Below are positions 1 to 6,607 of a stretch of DNA of 8,712 bases, piece by piece. The position numbers and the translations under genes were made by a program. Below the pieces are notes generated by a model. It ran no database searches. It was not told the DNA's origin and was given only the letters and a program-made list of their open reading frames with translations. Every line of letters starts with the position of its first letter. Position 1 is the stretch's first letter. Source of the stretch: Rhodospirillaceae bacterium UBA6608 (GTDB lineage: Bacteria > Pseudomonadota > Alphaproteobacteria > Rhodospirillales_A > Casp-alpha2); assembly GCA_002433335.1 (NCBI GenBank), contig DJHY01000273.1, positions 1-8,712 on the forward strand, read 5' to 3'.

Positions 1-2391
1 CTGGTGCATGTCGAAGCACATCGAAGCGGCGTAGAATTCTTCCGGATAATGCGCCTTGAGCCAGGCGGTCTGATACGCGAGCAGCGCGTAGGCGGCGGCG
101 TGCGACTTGTTGAAGCCGTAGCCCGCGAACTTGGCGACCTGATCGAAGATTTCCGACGCCTTGGTGCCGTCGACCCCGCGCGCGACCGCACCGTCGACGA
201 ACAACTGGCGCTGTTCGTCCATCTCTTCCTTGATCTTCTTACCCATGGCGCGGCGCAGAAGGTCGGCGCCGCCGAGGGTGTAGCCGGACAACAACTGCGC
301 GGCCTGCATAACCTGTTCCTGGTAGATCATGATGCCGAAGGTCTCGGTCAGGATCGGCTCCAGGATCGGGTGCATGTAGTCGGGCGTCTCTTCGCCCTTT
401 TTGCAGGCGATGTAGCTCGGGATGTTATCCATCGGGCCCGGACGGTATAGGGCCACGACGGCGATGATGTCTTCGAAGGTATCGGCCTTCATCTGGCGCA
501 GGACGTCGCGCATGCCCTGACTTTCCAACTGGAACACGCCGGTCGTCTCGCCCCGCCCGATCATCTCGAACGTCGCTTTATCGTCGAGCGGGATGGTCGA
601 AAGGTCGATCTCGACCCCCTTTTCCTTGCACAGCTCGACGGCGGTCGACAGCACGGTCAGGGTCTTCAGACCCAGGAAGTCGAACTTCACCAGACCCGCA
701 CTTTCCACGAACTTCATGTTGAAGCCGGTAACCGGCAAGTCGGAGCGCGGATCGCGGTATAGCGGAATGAGCTTCTGCAGCGGGCGGTCGCCGATCACCA
801 CGCCCGCGGCGTGGGTCGAGGCATGACGGAACAAGCCTTCGAGCTTCATCGCCAAATCGACCAGATGCTGGACCTGCGGGTCCTCTTTCATCATTTGGCG
901 GATCTGCGGTTCGGCCTCGACCGCTTCGCCCAGGGTAACCGGGTTGGCCGGGTTGTTGGGCACCAGCTTGCAGATCTTGTCGATATACCCGTAGGGCATT
1001 TCCAGCACGCGCCCGACGTCGCGCAGCACGGCGCGGGCCTGCAGCTTACCGAAGGTGATGATCTGGGCGACGTGGTCGTTGCCGTATTTCTTCTGCACGT
1101 AGCGGATCACCTCGTCGCGGCGATCCTGGCAAAAGTCGATATCGAAGTCGGGCATGGACACGCGTTCCGGGTTCAGGAAGCGTTCGAACAGCAGCCCGAA
1201 ACGAAGCGGGTCCAAATCGGTGATGGTCAAGGCCCAGGCAACGACCGAACCCGCACCCGAACCACGGCCCGGCCCCACCGGAATGCCGTGGTCCTTTGCC
1301 CAGCCGATGAAGTCGGCAACGATCAGGAAGTAGCCGGGGAAGCCCATTTCGTTGATCACGCCCAACTCGTAATCGAGCCTTTCGCGATACGGCTTGGCGG
1401 CTTCGTCCCGCGCCGCGTCGTCGACCATGCTTTCGGTATAGACATGAGCGACCAGACGCTTTTCCAGGCCTTCGACCGCCTGGGCGCGCAATTCGTCTTC
1501 TTCCGTACGGCCTTCGCCGCAATCGAACGGCGGCAGGATCGGGGCGATCTTTTCGACCATGAAGGCGCAGCGCTTGGCGATCACCAGGGTGTTGTCGACC
1601 GCTTCCGGCAGGTCTTCGAACACCCGGCGCATGTCAGCCGCGCCTTTGAACCAATGTTCGCCGGTCAGGCGGCGGCGCTCGGCCTCGGACACATAGGCGC
1701 TTTCGGCGATGCAGATCAGCGCATCGTGGGCTTCGAACATATCCGCCGTGGGGTAGAAGCATTCGTTGGTTGCGACCAGCGGCAGGTCCATGTCGTAGGC
1801 CATGTCGAGGAACGCGCCTTCGGTCTGTTCCTCGGCAATCATGCCATGGCGCAGAATTTCGACATAGGTCCGCCCGGCATAGGCAGCCGCCAGCCGTTCC
1901 AGCAATTCCCGCGCGGCATCGGCCTTGCCCTGCAACAGCAGTCGCCCGACCGGGCCGCCGGGCCCGCCGGTCAGCAGGATTAGACCCTGGTTGTATTGCA
2001 GCAGGGTTTCCAGGCTGATCGCCGTTTCGACATCGTCCTCGCCGTCCAAATAGGCGGCTTTGAGCATTTCCAGGATGTTGAGATAGCCGTCAGCGTTCTG
2101 CACCAGCAGAACCACCGAGGGTTCCCGTTCGCGCCGTGTCGCGTTGCCGTTGCCGGAATCGTCGGCTTCCATCCGCACGGTGACCTGACAACCGATGATC
2201 GGCTGAACGCCCTTTTCCCTTGCCGCCAGCGAGAATTCCAGCGCCCCGAACAGGTTGTTGGTATCGGTCACCGCGACCGCGGGCATTTCCATCTCGCGGC
2301 ACATTTTGGCCAAGTCCTTAACGCGAATGGCGCCTTCGGACAGCGAATAGGCGGAATGAACCCGCAGGTGGACGAAATCAGCGTGGGACAT
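1..2391 (-). CDS. dnaE: DNA polymerase III subunit alpha (partial, N-terminal 797 residues)
   Basis: This is the catalytic alpha subunit of the replicative DNA polymerase III holoenzyme, a C-family polymerase acting at the replication fork in the cytoplasm. The minus-strand frame is open from the ATG at 2391 to the left window edge: 797 codons of a protein usually about 1150 residues long, so the tau-binding and OB-fold C-terminus lies outside. The N-terminus is a PHP domain ([17 protein letters not shown] at residues 6-22). Next comes the polymerase core, with [10 protein letters not shown] at 373-382 and PDFDIDF giving catalytic acids Asp415 and Asp417 (E. coli D401/D403). The third acid is Asp571 in VKFDFLGLK (E. 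coli D555). The fingers signature [20 protein letters not shown] lies near the window edge. An in-frame ATG at 2403 is an alternative start. I prefer 2391 because the protein then begins [13 protein letters not shown], as in family members, although neither start has a strong Shine-Dalgarno sequence. No frameshift was seen. Confidence 0.97.
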   Translation of the reverse strand, partial: MSHADFVHLRVHSAYSLSEGAIRVKDLAKMCREMEMPAVAVTDTNNLFGALEFSLAAREKGVQPIIGCQVTVRMEADDSGNGNATRREREPSVVLLVQNADGYLNILEMLKAAYLDGEDDVETAISLETLLQYNQGLILLTGGPGGPVGRLLLQGKADAARELLERLAAAYAGRTYVEILRHGMIAEEQTEGAFLDMAYDMDLPLVATNECFYPTADMFEAHDALICIAESAYVSEAERRRLTGEHWFKGAADMRRVFEDLPEAVDNTLVIAKRCAFMVEKIAPILPPFDCGEGRTEEDELRAQAVEGLEKRLVAHVYTESMVDDAARDEAAKPYRERLDYELGVINEMGFPGYFLIVADFIGWAKDHGIPVGPGRGSGAGSVVAWALTITDLDPLRFGLLFERFLNPERVSMPDFDIDFCQDRRDEVIRYVQKKYGNDHVAQIITFGKLQARAVLRDVGRVLEMPYGYIDKICKLVPNNPANPVTLGEAVEAEPQIRQMMKEDPQVQHLVDLAMKLEGLFRHASTHAAGVVIGDRPLQKLIPLYRDPRSDLPVTGFNMKFVESAGLVKFDFLGLKTLTVLSTAVELCKEKGVEIDLSTIPLDDKATFEMIGRGETTGVFQLESQGMRDVLRQMKADTFEDIIAVVALYRPGPMDNIPSYIACKKGEETPDYMHPILEPILTETFGIMIYQEQVMQAAQLLSGYTLGGADLLRRAMGKKIKEEMDEQRQLFVDGAVARGVDGTKASEIFDQVAKFAGYGFNKSHAAAYALLAYQTAWLKAHYPEEFYAASMCFDMHQ

Positions 2392-2651
2392 GCCTGGGAT
2401 CATTTCACAATCCGCGAGCCGAGCGGACTCTGGAAATGTCCACAGCGACGGGATAACTCCACGCGCCTTCGGCTAGGAAGACGATAGCGAAGATTTTTCA
2501 AGATATTAGGGATCAGGTGACCAGGGTCACTAAAACATCCGGAACGATCATGTTAGGGTTTTCTCAAATTGGGTTATGCAGTGGAACCGCAACCCGATTC
2601 GAATGAATTTGACGACGCGGCCGGGCAACGTCCGGGCGGGAGGAGGCCCAG
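2392..2651. promoter_or_regulatory. Divergent intergenic region between dnaE and the exported 579-aa gene
   Basis: About 260 bases without a gene, locally more AT-rich than the flanks. It must carry the start signals for dnaE (leftward) and for the exported protein (rightward). A loose -10-like hexamer for dnaE, TAATAT, reads on the minus strand at 2508-2503, just beyond a perfect 6+6 palindrome at 2517-2530. Rightward, TTAGGG (2553-2558) and TATGCA (2575-2580) are spaced 16 nt apart but match sigma-70 consensus poorly. The region ends in a strong Shine-Dalgarno sequence, AGGAGG, at 2641-2646. The promoter role is inferred from gene orientation; the exact promoters are not established. Confidence 0.5.
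2517..2530. repeat. 14-bp palindrome, possible operator
   Basis: GTGACC and GGTCAC form perfect 6-bp arms around a 2-bp AG centre. It lies between two divergently transcribed genes, immediately upstream of a candidate dnaE -10 element. This geometry suits a dimeric repressor or activator site. It has no U-tract and its short loop makes a terminator unlikely. The regulator is unknown, and a chance occurrence cannot be excluded from one copy. Confidence 0.4.
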
Positions 2652-4391
2652 ATGTTGAAGACTATTTTCCAGATCATGTTCGTCGTGTGCGTCATCGGCG
2701 CTTATTCGAACAATGCCCAGGCAGGATTCATCCCGACCGATAAAGCGGACCATCAAGGCTGGGCCTACGGTTACGGCACCGACCCCGACAAAAACAAGGA
2801 CGACCCTAAGAGCATCGTCCCCGCGCAATGGAATCCCGTCGAAATTCGATGCCACCGCTGCTATCCGCTTTCCTCCCGCTACAACGCCGCCCAACAAGGC
2901 GTCCTGGATCTTCGTTATCAGCGAGAGATCAACCGCCGTCGCAAGGCCAGCCTCAAGCAAGAATTCGAAAGACGACGCGGTAAGGAAGGCCTGAGCCCGG
3001 ACAAAGCCGCGCCGCTGATCGCGCTTCATATCGAATTGACCGAGGTGCTCGATGCTGAAGCGGCCCGGATCGACGCCGAACTGCCGCGCATGGAGCAGAT
3101 GGCGGAATACCTCAGGGCCCGGCTCTCTGAGTGCGAAGGCTTCTGCCCGCCTTCGACAGAGACCGATCCGCCGCCAATGGTTCCCTACCTTCCGGACGAT
3201 CTGCCCGAAATCGCGACCCTGAACTTCGATTGGACTGGTCCCTACAGAGACGACTGTCCCAAATGCGAACGTTTGGTTCGACGGCTGAACGAACTGCCGC
3301 ATTTGGCGCATGACCGCCAGGTCCCGCGCCAAAACGCAGTCAATGAAATCGCGAACCTTCGCGTCGACCGACGAATGGCGGGCTACGCCGGCTATTCCTC
3401 AGGCTATCGAGACAGCGAGCAGATCAACAAACGCATCGAAGAACTGCAGGAAACCATCGCGCTCATCGACGAACAACTGGCCGAGATCAAACGGAATTTC
3501 GATAAGACGCTGGCCCTATACAACGACTGCATCAAGACCTGTCCGCAGAATGCCTGCCCCAAACCCCCGGCGGATAAACCCGTTACCGTCGGCTCGAACT
3601 CCGAGGTCGGCTCAGGGGCCCGATTGGGTCAAAAGGCGAAGGAAACCGTCACCAATGCCATCGGCGGCCTGCTGGGCGGTGGCGGAGGTGGCGGCGGGTT
3701 GTTTGGCGGCGGTGGCGGTGGCGGCCTGTTCGGCGGCGGCGGTGGCGGCTCGGACGTAGCCAAAGGCCCCGATACCGGTGACGACCCCGTCGCGGACGAC
3801 GACAAGGCGACAACATCGGCGGGAGGCGCGAGCCTTAAAGCCGGCGCCGCACTGACCGACGACGGCCTGACCTTCAGCACGGAAATCACCGACGCGGCGG
3901 ACGAAGGCACGTTCCAGGCCGTGGTGTTCGAGGATTCCCGTGGTCGGAGGCTGATCCCCTATCGCTACGTCATCTATTCCTTATGGGCGGAATGGACCCT
4001 GACCGTCAGCTGGACCTACGACCGCTATGTCGACGGCCAGCATGTCGAACACAAAGAAGGCGGCTGGAGCGAAAGCTGGACTGAAGACCTTGGCACCTTT
4101 GCCGCCCTGTTCCCGCGCGAAGGCGAGAAAGCCGGGATCTGGTACGAACTCGGCTTCGACAACGCATCCCACGGCGTGCAGAACCTGGGCAGTCTGTTCA
4201 AGGTCACCAAGGACGACTTCGCCAACGGTCCGATCAACGCGATTGTCCACGTGACCAAGCCCGGACAGGACCCGGTAACGACAATTCCGTTCGTGTTCGA
4301 ACTGTCGCTCGTCGGGGATCGCATTATCACCAAGCCCGTCAACAGCACGCTGGCCAGTCGCCAAGGTTGCTACGACACCGCCACGAAGTAA
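2652..4391 (+). CDS. Exported protein with tandem Cys-framed helical hairpins, Gly-rich linker and Trp-rich C-terminal domain (unknown function)
   Basis: I do not recognise this 579-residue protein. The ATG at 2652 follows AGGAGG by 5 nt, a strong start. Residues 1-24 form a Sec-type signal peptide (Lys3, hydrophobic core 5-17, AQA before the cut near 24/25), so the protein should enter the periplasm or beyond. Residues about 60-166 and 194-303 look like two copies of one module: Trp, then CX2C (C67/C70; C202/C205), a long charged segment predicted as two helices, then CX3CP (C161/C165; C293/C297). The spans between the cysteine pairs are 90 and 87 residues, and Leu, Arg and Asn recur at +3, +6 and +8 after each CX2C. 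Oxidised, each module would be a disulfide-clamped helical hairpin. Residues 338-366 are glycine tracts split by LF pairs, followed by an acidic linker (372-385) and a probable beta-rich domain (about 395-565) with six Trp. C302 and C573 are unpaired in this scheme. It has its own upstream region and lies 90 nt before nthA, with no visible functional tie to it. Confidence 0.85.
   Translation: MLKTIFQIMFVVCVIGAYSNNAQAGFIPTDKADHQGWAYGYGTDPDKNKDDPKSIVPAQWNPVEIRCHRCYPLSSRYNAAQQGVLDLRYQREINRRRKASLKQEFERRRGKEGLSPDKAAPLIALHIELTEVLDAEAARIDAELPRMEQMAEYLRARLSECEGFCPPSTETDPPPMVPYLPDDLPEIATLNFDWTGPYRDDCPKCERLVRRLNELPHLAHDRQVPRQNAVNEIANLRVDRRMAGYAGYSSGYRDSEQINKRIEELQETIALIDEQLAEIKRNFDKTLALYNDCIKTCPQNACPKPPADKPVTVGSNSEVGSGARLGQKAKETVTNAIGGLLGGGGGGGGLFGGGGGGGLFGGGGGGSDVAKGPDTGDDPVADDDKATTSAGGASLKAGAALTDDGLTFSTEITDAADEGTFQAVVFEDSRGRRLIPYRYVIYSLWAEWTLTVSWTYDRYVDGQHVEHKEGGWSESWTEDLGTFAALFPREGEKAGIWYELGFDNASHGVQNLGSLFKVTKDDFANGPINAIVHVTKPGQDPVTTIPFVFELSLVGDRIITKPVNSTLASRQGCYDTATK
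3663..3749 (+). repeat. Glycine-codon low-complexity tract (GGC/GGT runs)
   Basis: This in-frame stretch of GGC, GGT, GGG and GGA codons encodes residues 338-366 of the exported protein: three glycine runs of 8, 7 and 6 residues separated by Leu-Phe pairs. It probably forms a flexible linker between the helical cysteine modules and the C-terminal domain. At DNA level it is a degenerate GGCGGT-type repeat, prone to slippage; a length change that is a multiple of three would keep the frame. The proline-rich open frame on the opposite strand here is a by-product of this composition. Confidence 0.85.
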
Positions 4392-4469
4392 GGCCGCGCC
4401 ATAATCAGGGGCAAGATTGAACGACCGCCGTCGGCGTGGCATCTTCCTTTGAAAGAATGTCCACTTCGG

Positions 4470-4473
4470 GGAG
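4470..4473 (+). promoter_or_regulatory. Shine-Dalgarno site fixing the nthA start
   Basis: GGAG within GGGGAG lies 8 nt before the ATG at 4482. The same frame also opens at a TTG at 4449, but that codon has no comparable site. This site and the usual N-terminus of the family favour 4482. Confidence 0.7.
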
Positions 4474-4481
4474 AACAGCCT

Positions 4482-5114
4482 ATGCCGCACGACGGGCATG
4501 ATCACGACCATACCGAACCGCCCAGCGATATCGCGCTGCGCGTCAAATCACTGGAAAGCCTGCTGATCGACAAGGGCCTGATCGATCCTGCCGCCGTCGA
4601 TGCGATGATCGACCGCTACGAACATCAGGTCGGCCCGCAGAACGGCAAAAAGGTCGTGGCCCGCGCCTGGACCGACCCGGCCTACCTGCAATGGCTGCGC
4701 GATGACCCGGTCGCCGCCATCGGCGATTTCGGCTTCAACGGTCGGCGCGGCGAAAAGATCGTCGCGGTCGAGAACGGGCCGAAGGTTCATAACCTGGTCG
4801 TCTGCACGCTGTGTTCCTGTTACCCGTGGAATGTCCTGGGCCTGCCGCCCGTTTGGTACAAATCCGCCCCCTATCGGTCCCGCGCCGTCTCGGACCCGCG
4901 CGGCGTAATGGCCGAATTCGGCACGACGTTGGCTGACGATGTCGAAGTCCGCGTTTGGGATTCGACGGCGGAGATGCGCTATCTGGTCCTGCCCGAACGC
5001 CCGGCGGGAACCGATGGCTGGTCGGCCGAGCAATTGGAAAAGCTGATCACCCGCAATTCCATGATCGGCGTCGAGAAAGCCAAATCCCCCGCCGACGTGA
5101 AGGACGATGCCTGA
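4482..5114 (+). CDS. nthA: Nitrile hydratase subunit alpha, cobalt type
   Basis: This is the metal-bearing subunit of nitrile hydratase, a cytoplasmic enzyme that hydrates nitriles to amides. The protein has 210 residues, normal for the family. The metal-binding motif is V-C-T-L-C-S-C with ligands Cys108, Cys111 and Cys113 and backbone Ser112. Thr109 is typical of cobalt enzymes, whereas iron enzymes have Ser. The following [17 protein letters not shown] stretch is also characteristic. In the family, Cys111 and Cys113 are oxidised to sulfinic and sulfenic acids. The N-terminus has four closely spaced histidines (H3, H6, H8, H10). The start at 4482 is chosen over an upstream in-frame TTG because of the GGAG site. 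The stop codon TGA shares its last base with the nthB ATG, implying translational coupling. The related thiocyanate hydrolase gamma subunit is a less likely alternative, since thiocyanate hydrolase also splits the beta part into two genes, unlike here. Confidence 0.96.
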   Translation: MPHDGHDHDHTEPPSDIALRVKSLESLLIDKGLIDPAAVDAMIDRYEHQVGPQNGKKVVARAWTDPAYLQWLRDDPVAAIGDFGFNGRRGEKIVAVENGPKVHNLVVCTLCSCYPWNVLGLPPVWYKSAPYRSRAVSDPRGVMAEFGTTLADDVEVRVWDSTAEMRYLVLPERPAGTDGWSAEQLEKLITRNSMIGVEKAKSPADVKDDA

Positions 5115-5773
5115 TGGACAACGTACATGACATGGGCGGCATGCAGGCCTTTGGCCCCGTCAACGCGGAACCGGAGGACAAGGAACCCGTCTTTCACGCC
5201 GATTGGGAGCGCCACGCCTTCGCCGTGACCATGCTGTCGGGTTTTTTGGGCAAGTGGAATATCGACATGTCCCGCCACGCCCGGGAAAGCCAGAACCCGA
5301 TCAACTACCTGCGTAACACCTATTACGAAAACTGGCTGGCCGGCACGCAAACCCTATTGGTCGACGCCGGCCTTGTTTCGCCCAAGGAAATGGCCAGCGG
5401 CAAAGCCGAAGGCTCGGCCGGAATCAAAGCCCCGGACGCGCAGACGGCGTTGGATTCCGTCCGCGGCGCCGGTGGGCCGATCGATGCCTCGGCCCCCGTC
5501 AATGCGGCCTTCGCCGTTGGGGACCGAGTACGCGTTCGCACCTTCCATCCCGAGGGACACACCCGCGCCCCCCGCTACGTGCGCGGCCGCGTCGGCGTGA
5601 TCGATCGCTGTCACGGCCGCCATATCTTTCCCGATACCCATAGCAACGCACATGTCGAGGACCATCCCCTCTATTCCGTTCGGTTCGACGCGACTGAACT
5701 ATGGGGGCCGCAGGGCGATGCCAGCTCAGTGGTCTATGCGGATTTGTGGGAACCGTATCTGGAAAGGGCGTGA
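5114..5773 (+). CDS. nthB: Nitrile hydratase subunit beta
   Basis: This is the partner subunit that completes the active site and the substrate pocket of the alpha-beta nitrile hydratase heterodimer. The ATG at 5114 overlaps the nthA stop by one base. It gives 219 residues, the usual length, opening with the family signature [16 protein letters not shown]. The same frame extends further upstream inside nthA, but that extension is spurious. Residues 31-81 (W-x3-AFA ... NYLRNTYYENWLAG) form the helical N-terminal domain. Arg54, in SRHARESQNP, is the probable counterpart of the conserved beta arginine (residue 52 in Pseudonocardia) that hydrogen-bonds the oxidised alpha cysteines. The C-terminal half is the SH3-like barrel: VGDRVRVRTFHPEGHTR, then GVIDRCHGRHIFPD and the YSVRFDATELWG end motif. 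All expected elements are present and no defect was seen. Confidence 0.96.
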   Translation: MDNVHDMGGMQAFGPVNAEPEDKEPVFHADWERHAFAVTMLSGFLGKWNIDMSRHARESQNPINYLRNTYYENWLAGTQTLLVDAGLVSPKEMASGKAEGSAGIKAPDAQTALDSVRGAGGPIDASAPVNAAFAVGDRVRVRTFHPEGHTRAPRYVRGRVGVIDRCHGRHIFPDTHSNAHVEDHPLYSVRFDATELWGPQGDASSVVYADLWEPYLERA

Positions 5774-5780
5774 CCAAAGC

Positions 5781-6098
5781 ATGGTCGACGAAGCGAAAGA
5801 GCCCGCGTTCTGCGAACCTTGGCAGGCCCAAGCCTTCGCCCTGGCGAATTCCCTGATCGATCAGGGTGTGTTTACCGCCGACGAATGGGCGCAGACGCTG
5901 GGTGACGAGATCAAGCGCGCCCAGGCCGCGGGCGACCCGGACACGGGCGAGACCTATTACAACCACTGGCTGGCGGCGCTGGAACGGCTCAGTTCCGAAA
6001 AGGGCCTGATCGGCGACGGCGAGGTCGAAACCCGGGCCGAGGAATGGCGCGATGCTTATCTGGCCACACCGCACGGCCAGGCCGTGTCCTTGAAGTAG
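5781..6098 (+). CDS. Nitrile hydratase accessory (activator) protein, P14K type
   Basis: This is a 105-residue member of the nitrile hydratase accessory protein family. In characterised cobalt systems such proteins bind the alpha subunit and support metal loading and cysteine oxidation. It resembles the N-terminal domain of NthB: W14-x3-AFA here matches W31-x3-AFA in NthB, and TYYNHWLAALERL (58-70) matches TYYENWLAGTQTLL (69-82). It lacks the SH3-like barrel. It starts 7 nt after the nthB stop, completing the alpha-beta-activator order usual for the cobalt group. The frame is open further upstream inside nthB. I chose the ATG at 5781 because the protein then begins close to EPAFCEPWQAQAFAL, the expected N-terminus; the Shine-Dalgarno site is weak. 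The single cysteine, Cys11, is noted without assigning it a role. Confidence 0.92.
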   Translation: MVDEAKEPAFCEPWQAQAFALANSLIDQGVFTADEWAQTLGDEIKRAQAAGDPDTGETYYNHWLAALERLSSEKGLIGDGEVETRAEEWRDAYLATPHGQAVSLK

Positions 6099-6127
6099 CC
6101 GCCCCTTTATACAATCCGGAGGTTGCC

Positions 6128-6520
6128 ATGAAGTTCCTGGCCCGCTTTAGCGATCTGTTCTACAGCCTGCTGCGCCTGATGACCGGCCTGCTGTTTCTGC
6201 AGCACGGCACGACGAAATACCTCAGCTTTCCGGTGACGAAGTATAGCGGCGTCGACCCGACGTCACTGATCGGCATGGCCGGAATGATCGAGCTTGTCGG
6301 CGGGGCGCTGGTCACCATCGGCCTGTTCACCCGGCCCGCCGCCTTCATCTGTTCCGGCACCATGGCCGTGGCCTATTTCCACGAACATTTCCCGCAGAGC
6401 TTCTTCCCAATCCTGAACTGGGGCGAGTTGAGCGCGCTGTACTGCTTTGCATTCCTCTACATCGCATCGGCGGGCGGCGGAAAGTGGAGCATCGACGCCC
6501 TGCGGTCGAAGCCGCGATAG
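6128..6520 (+). CDS. DoxX family membrane protein
   Basis: This is a 130-residue inner-membrane protein of the DoxX family. Four hydrophobic segments are visible (about 10-27, 47-66, 70-84 and 100-116). Family-like features are LRLMTGLLFLQHGTTKY (His26-Gly27, Lys30), MIELVGGALVTIGLFTRPAA (Glu55 in the second helix) and the C-terminal GGGKWSIDAL. DoxX proteins are linked to redox or thiol stress and to quinone or thiosulfate chemistry in some systems, but the biochemical role of this member cannot be read from sequence. The ATG at 6128 follows GGAGG (6118-6122) by 5 nt. The gene begins 29 nt after the nitrile hydratase accessory gene and ends 27 nt before an ECF41 promoter. It probably rides on the nitrile hydratase transcript, though a functional link to the redox-type gene downstream is equally plausible. 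Confidence 0.92.
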   Translation: MKFLARFSDLFYSLLRLMTGLLFLQHGTTKYLSFPVTKYSGVDPTSLIGMAGMIELVGGALVTIGLFTRPAAFICSGTMAVAYFHEHFPQSFFPILNWGELSALYCFAFLYIASAGGGKWSIDALRSKPR

Positions 6521-6547
6521 GCGCGCGAATATAAATTCGGCAACGGA

Positions 6548-6574
6548 TGTCACATCTGCCCTCGCCGCCTCGTC
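6548..6574 (+). promoter_or_regulatory. ECF41-type sigma factor promoter (TGTCACA-N16-CGTC)
   Basis: The -35 element TGTCACA lies at 6548-6554 and the -10 element CGTC at 6571-6574, with a 16-nt spacer. This matches the promoter described for ECF41 sigma factors, which control the decarboxylase/oxidoreductase/epimerase gene beside them. The gene encoding such a sigma factor lies about 500 nt downstream. Transcription should start near 6580, leaving a leader of about 28 nt before the ATG at 6608. An ORF start at 6575 would abut the -10 box and is therefore unlikely. Confidence 0.85.
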
Positions 6575-6595
6575 ATGACGGTATCCCCATTGACG

Positions 6596-6600
6596 AAGGA
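6596..6600 (+). promoter_or_regulatory. Shine-Dalgarno site fixing the AhpD-like gene start
   Basis: AAGGA lies 7 nt before the ATG at 6608. The earlier in-frame ATG at 6575 has no purine-rich site and lies at the promoter -10 box, so 6608 is preferred. Confidence 0.7.
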
Positions 6601-6607
6601 AGCGACG

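Noticed and set aside
811..1983. Long plus-strand open frame (390 codons) within dnaE
   Set aside because: It lies wholly antisense to dnaE, whose protein is clearly conserved. Its composition is typical of a high-GC shadow frame and no family features were seen.
2574..3332. Minus-strand open frame (252 codons) antisense to the exported-protein gene
   Set aside because: It overlaps the strand carrying a signal peptide, strong Shine-Dalgarno site and repeated cysteine pattern, so it is a shadow frame.
3629..3910. Minus-strand proline-rich open frame
   Set aside because: The proline runs are only the reverse complement of glycine codons in the real gene.
4417..4445. Possible sigma-70 promoter before nthA (TTGAAC, 17-nt spacer, CATCTT)
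   Set aside because: The -35 is fair, but the -10 matches only half the consensus; too weak to list as a feature, although some promoter may lie in this 90-nt gap.
4449..4481. N-terminal extension of nthA from a TTG codon
   Set aside because: There is no comparable ribosome binding site, and the extra 11 residues are not expected in the family; the ATG at 4482 has GGAG at proper spacing.
6108..6115. TATACAAT as a -10 element for the DoxX gene
   Set aside because: Transcription would begin at about 6122, at the end of the GGAGG site, so the message would lack its ribosome binding site. No properly spaced -35 was found either.
6526..6539. Inverted repeat CGAAT-ATAA-ATTCG as a terminator after DoxX
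   Set aside because: The stem is only five, mostly A-T, pairs with no following U-tract, too weak for an intrinsic terminator.
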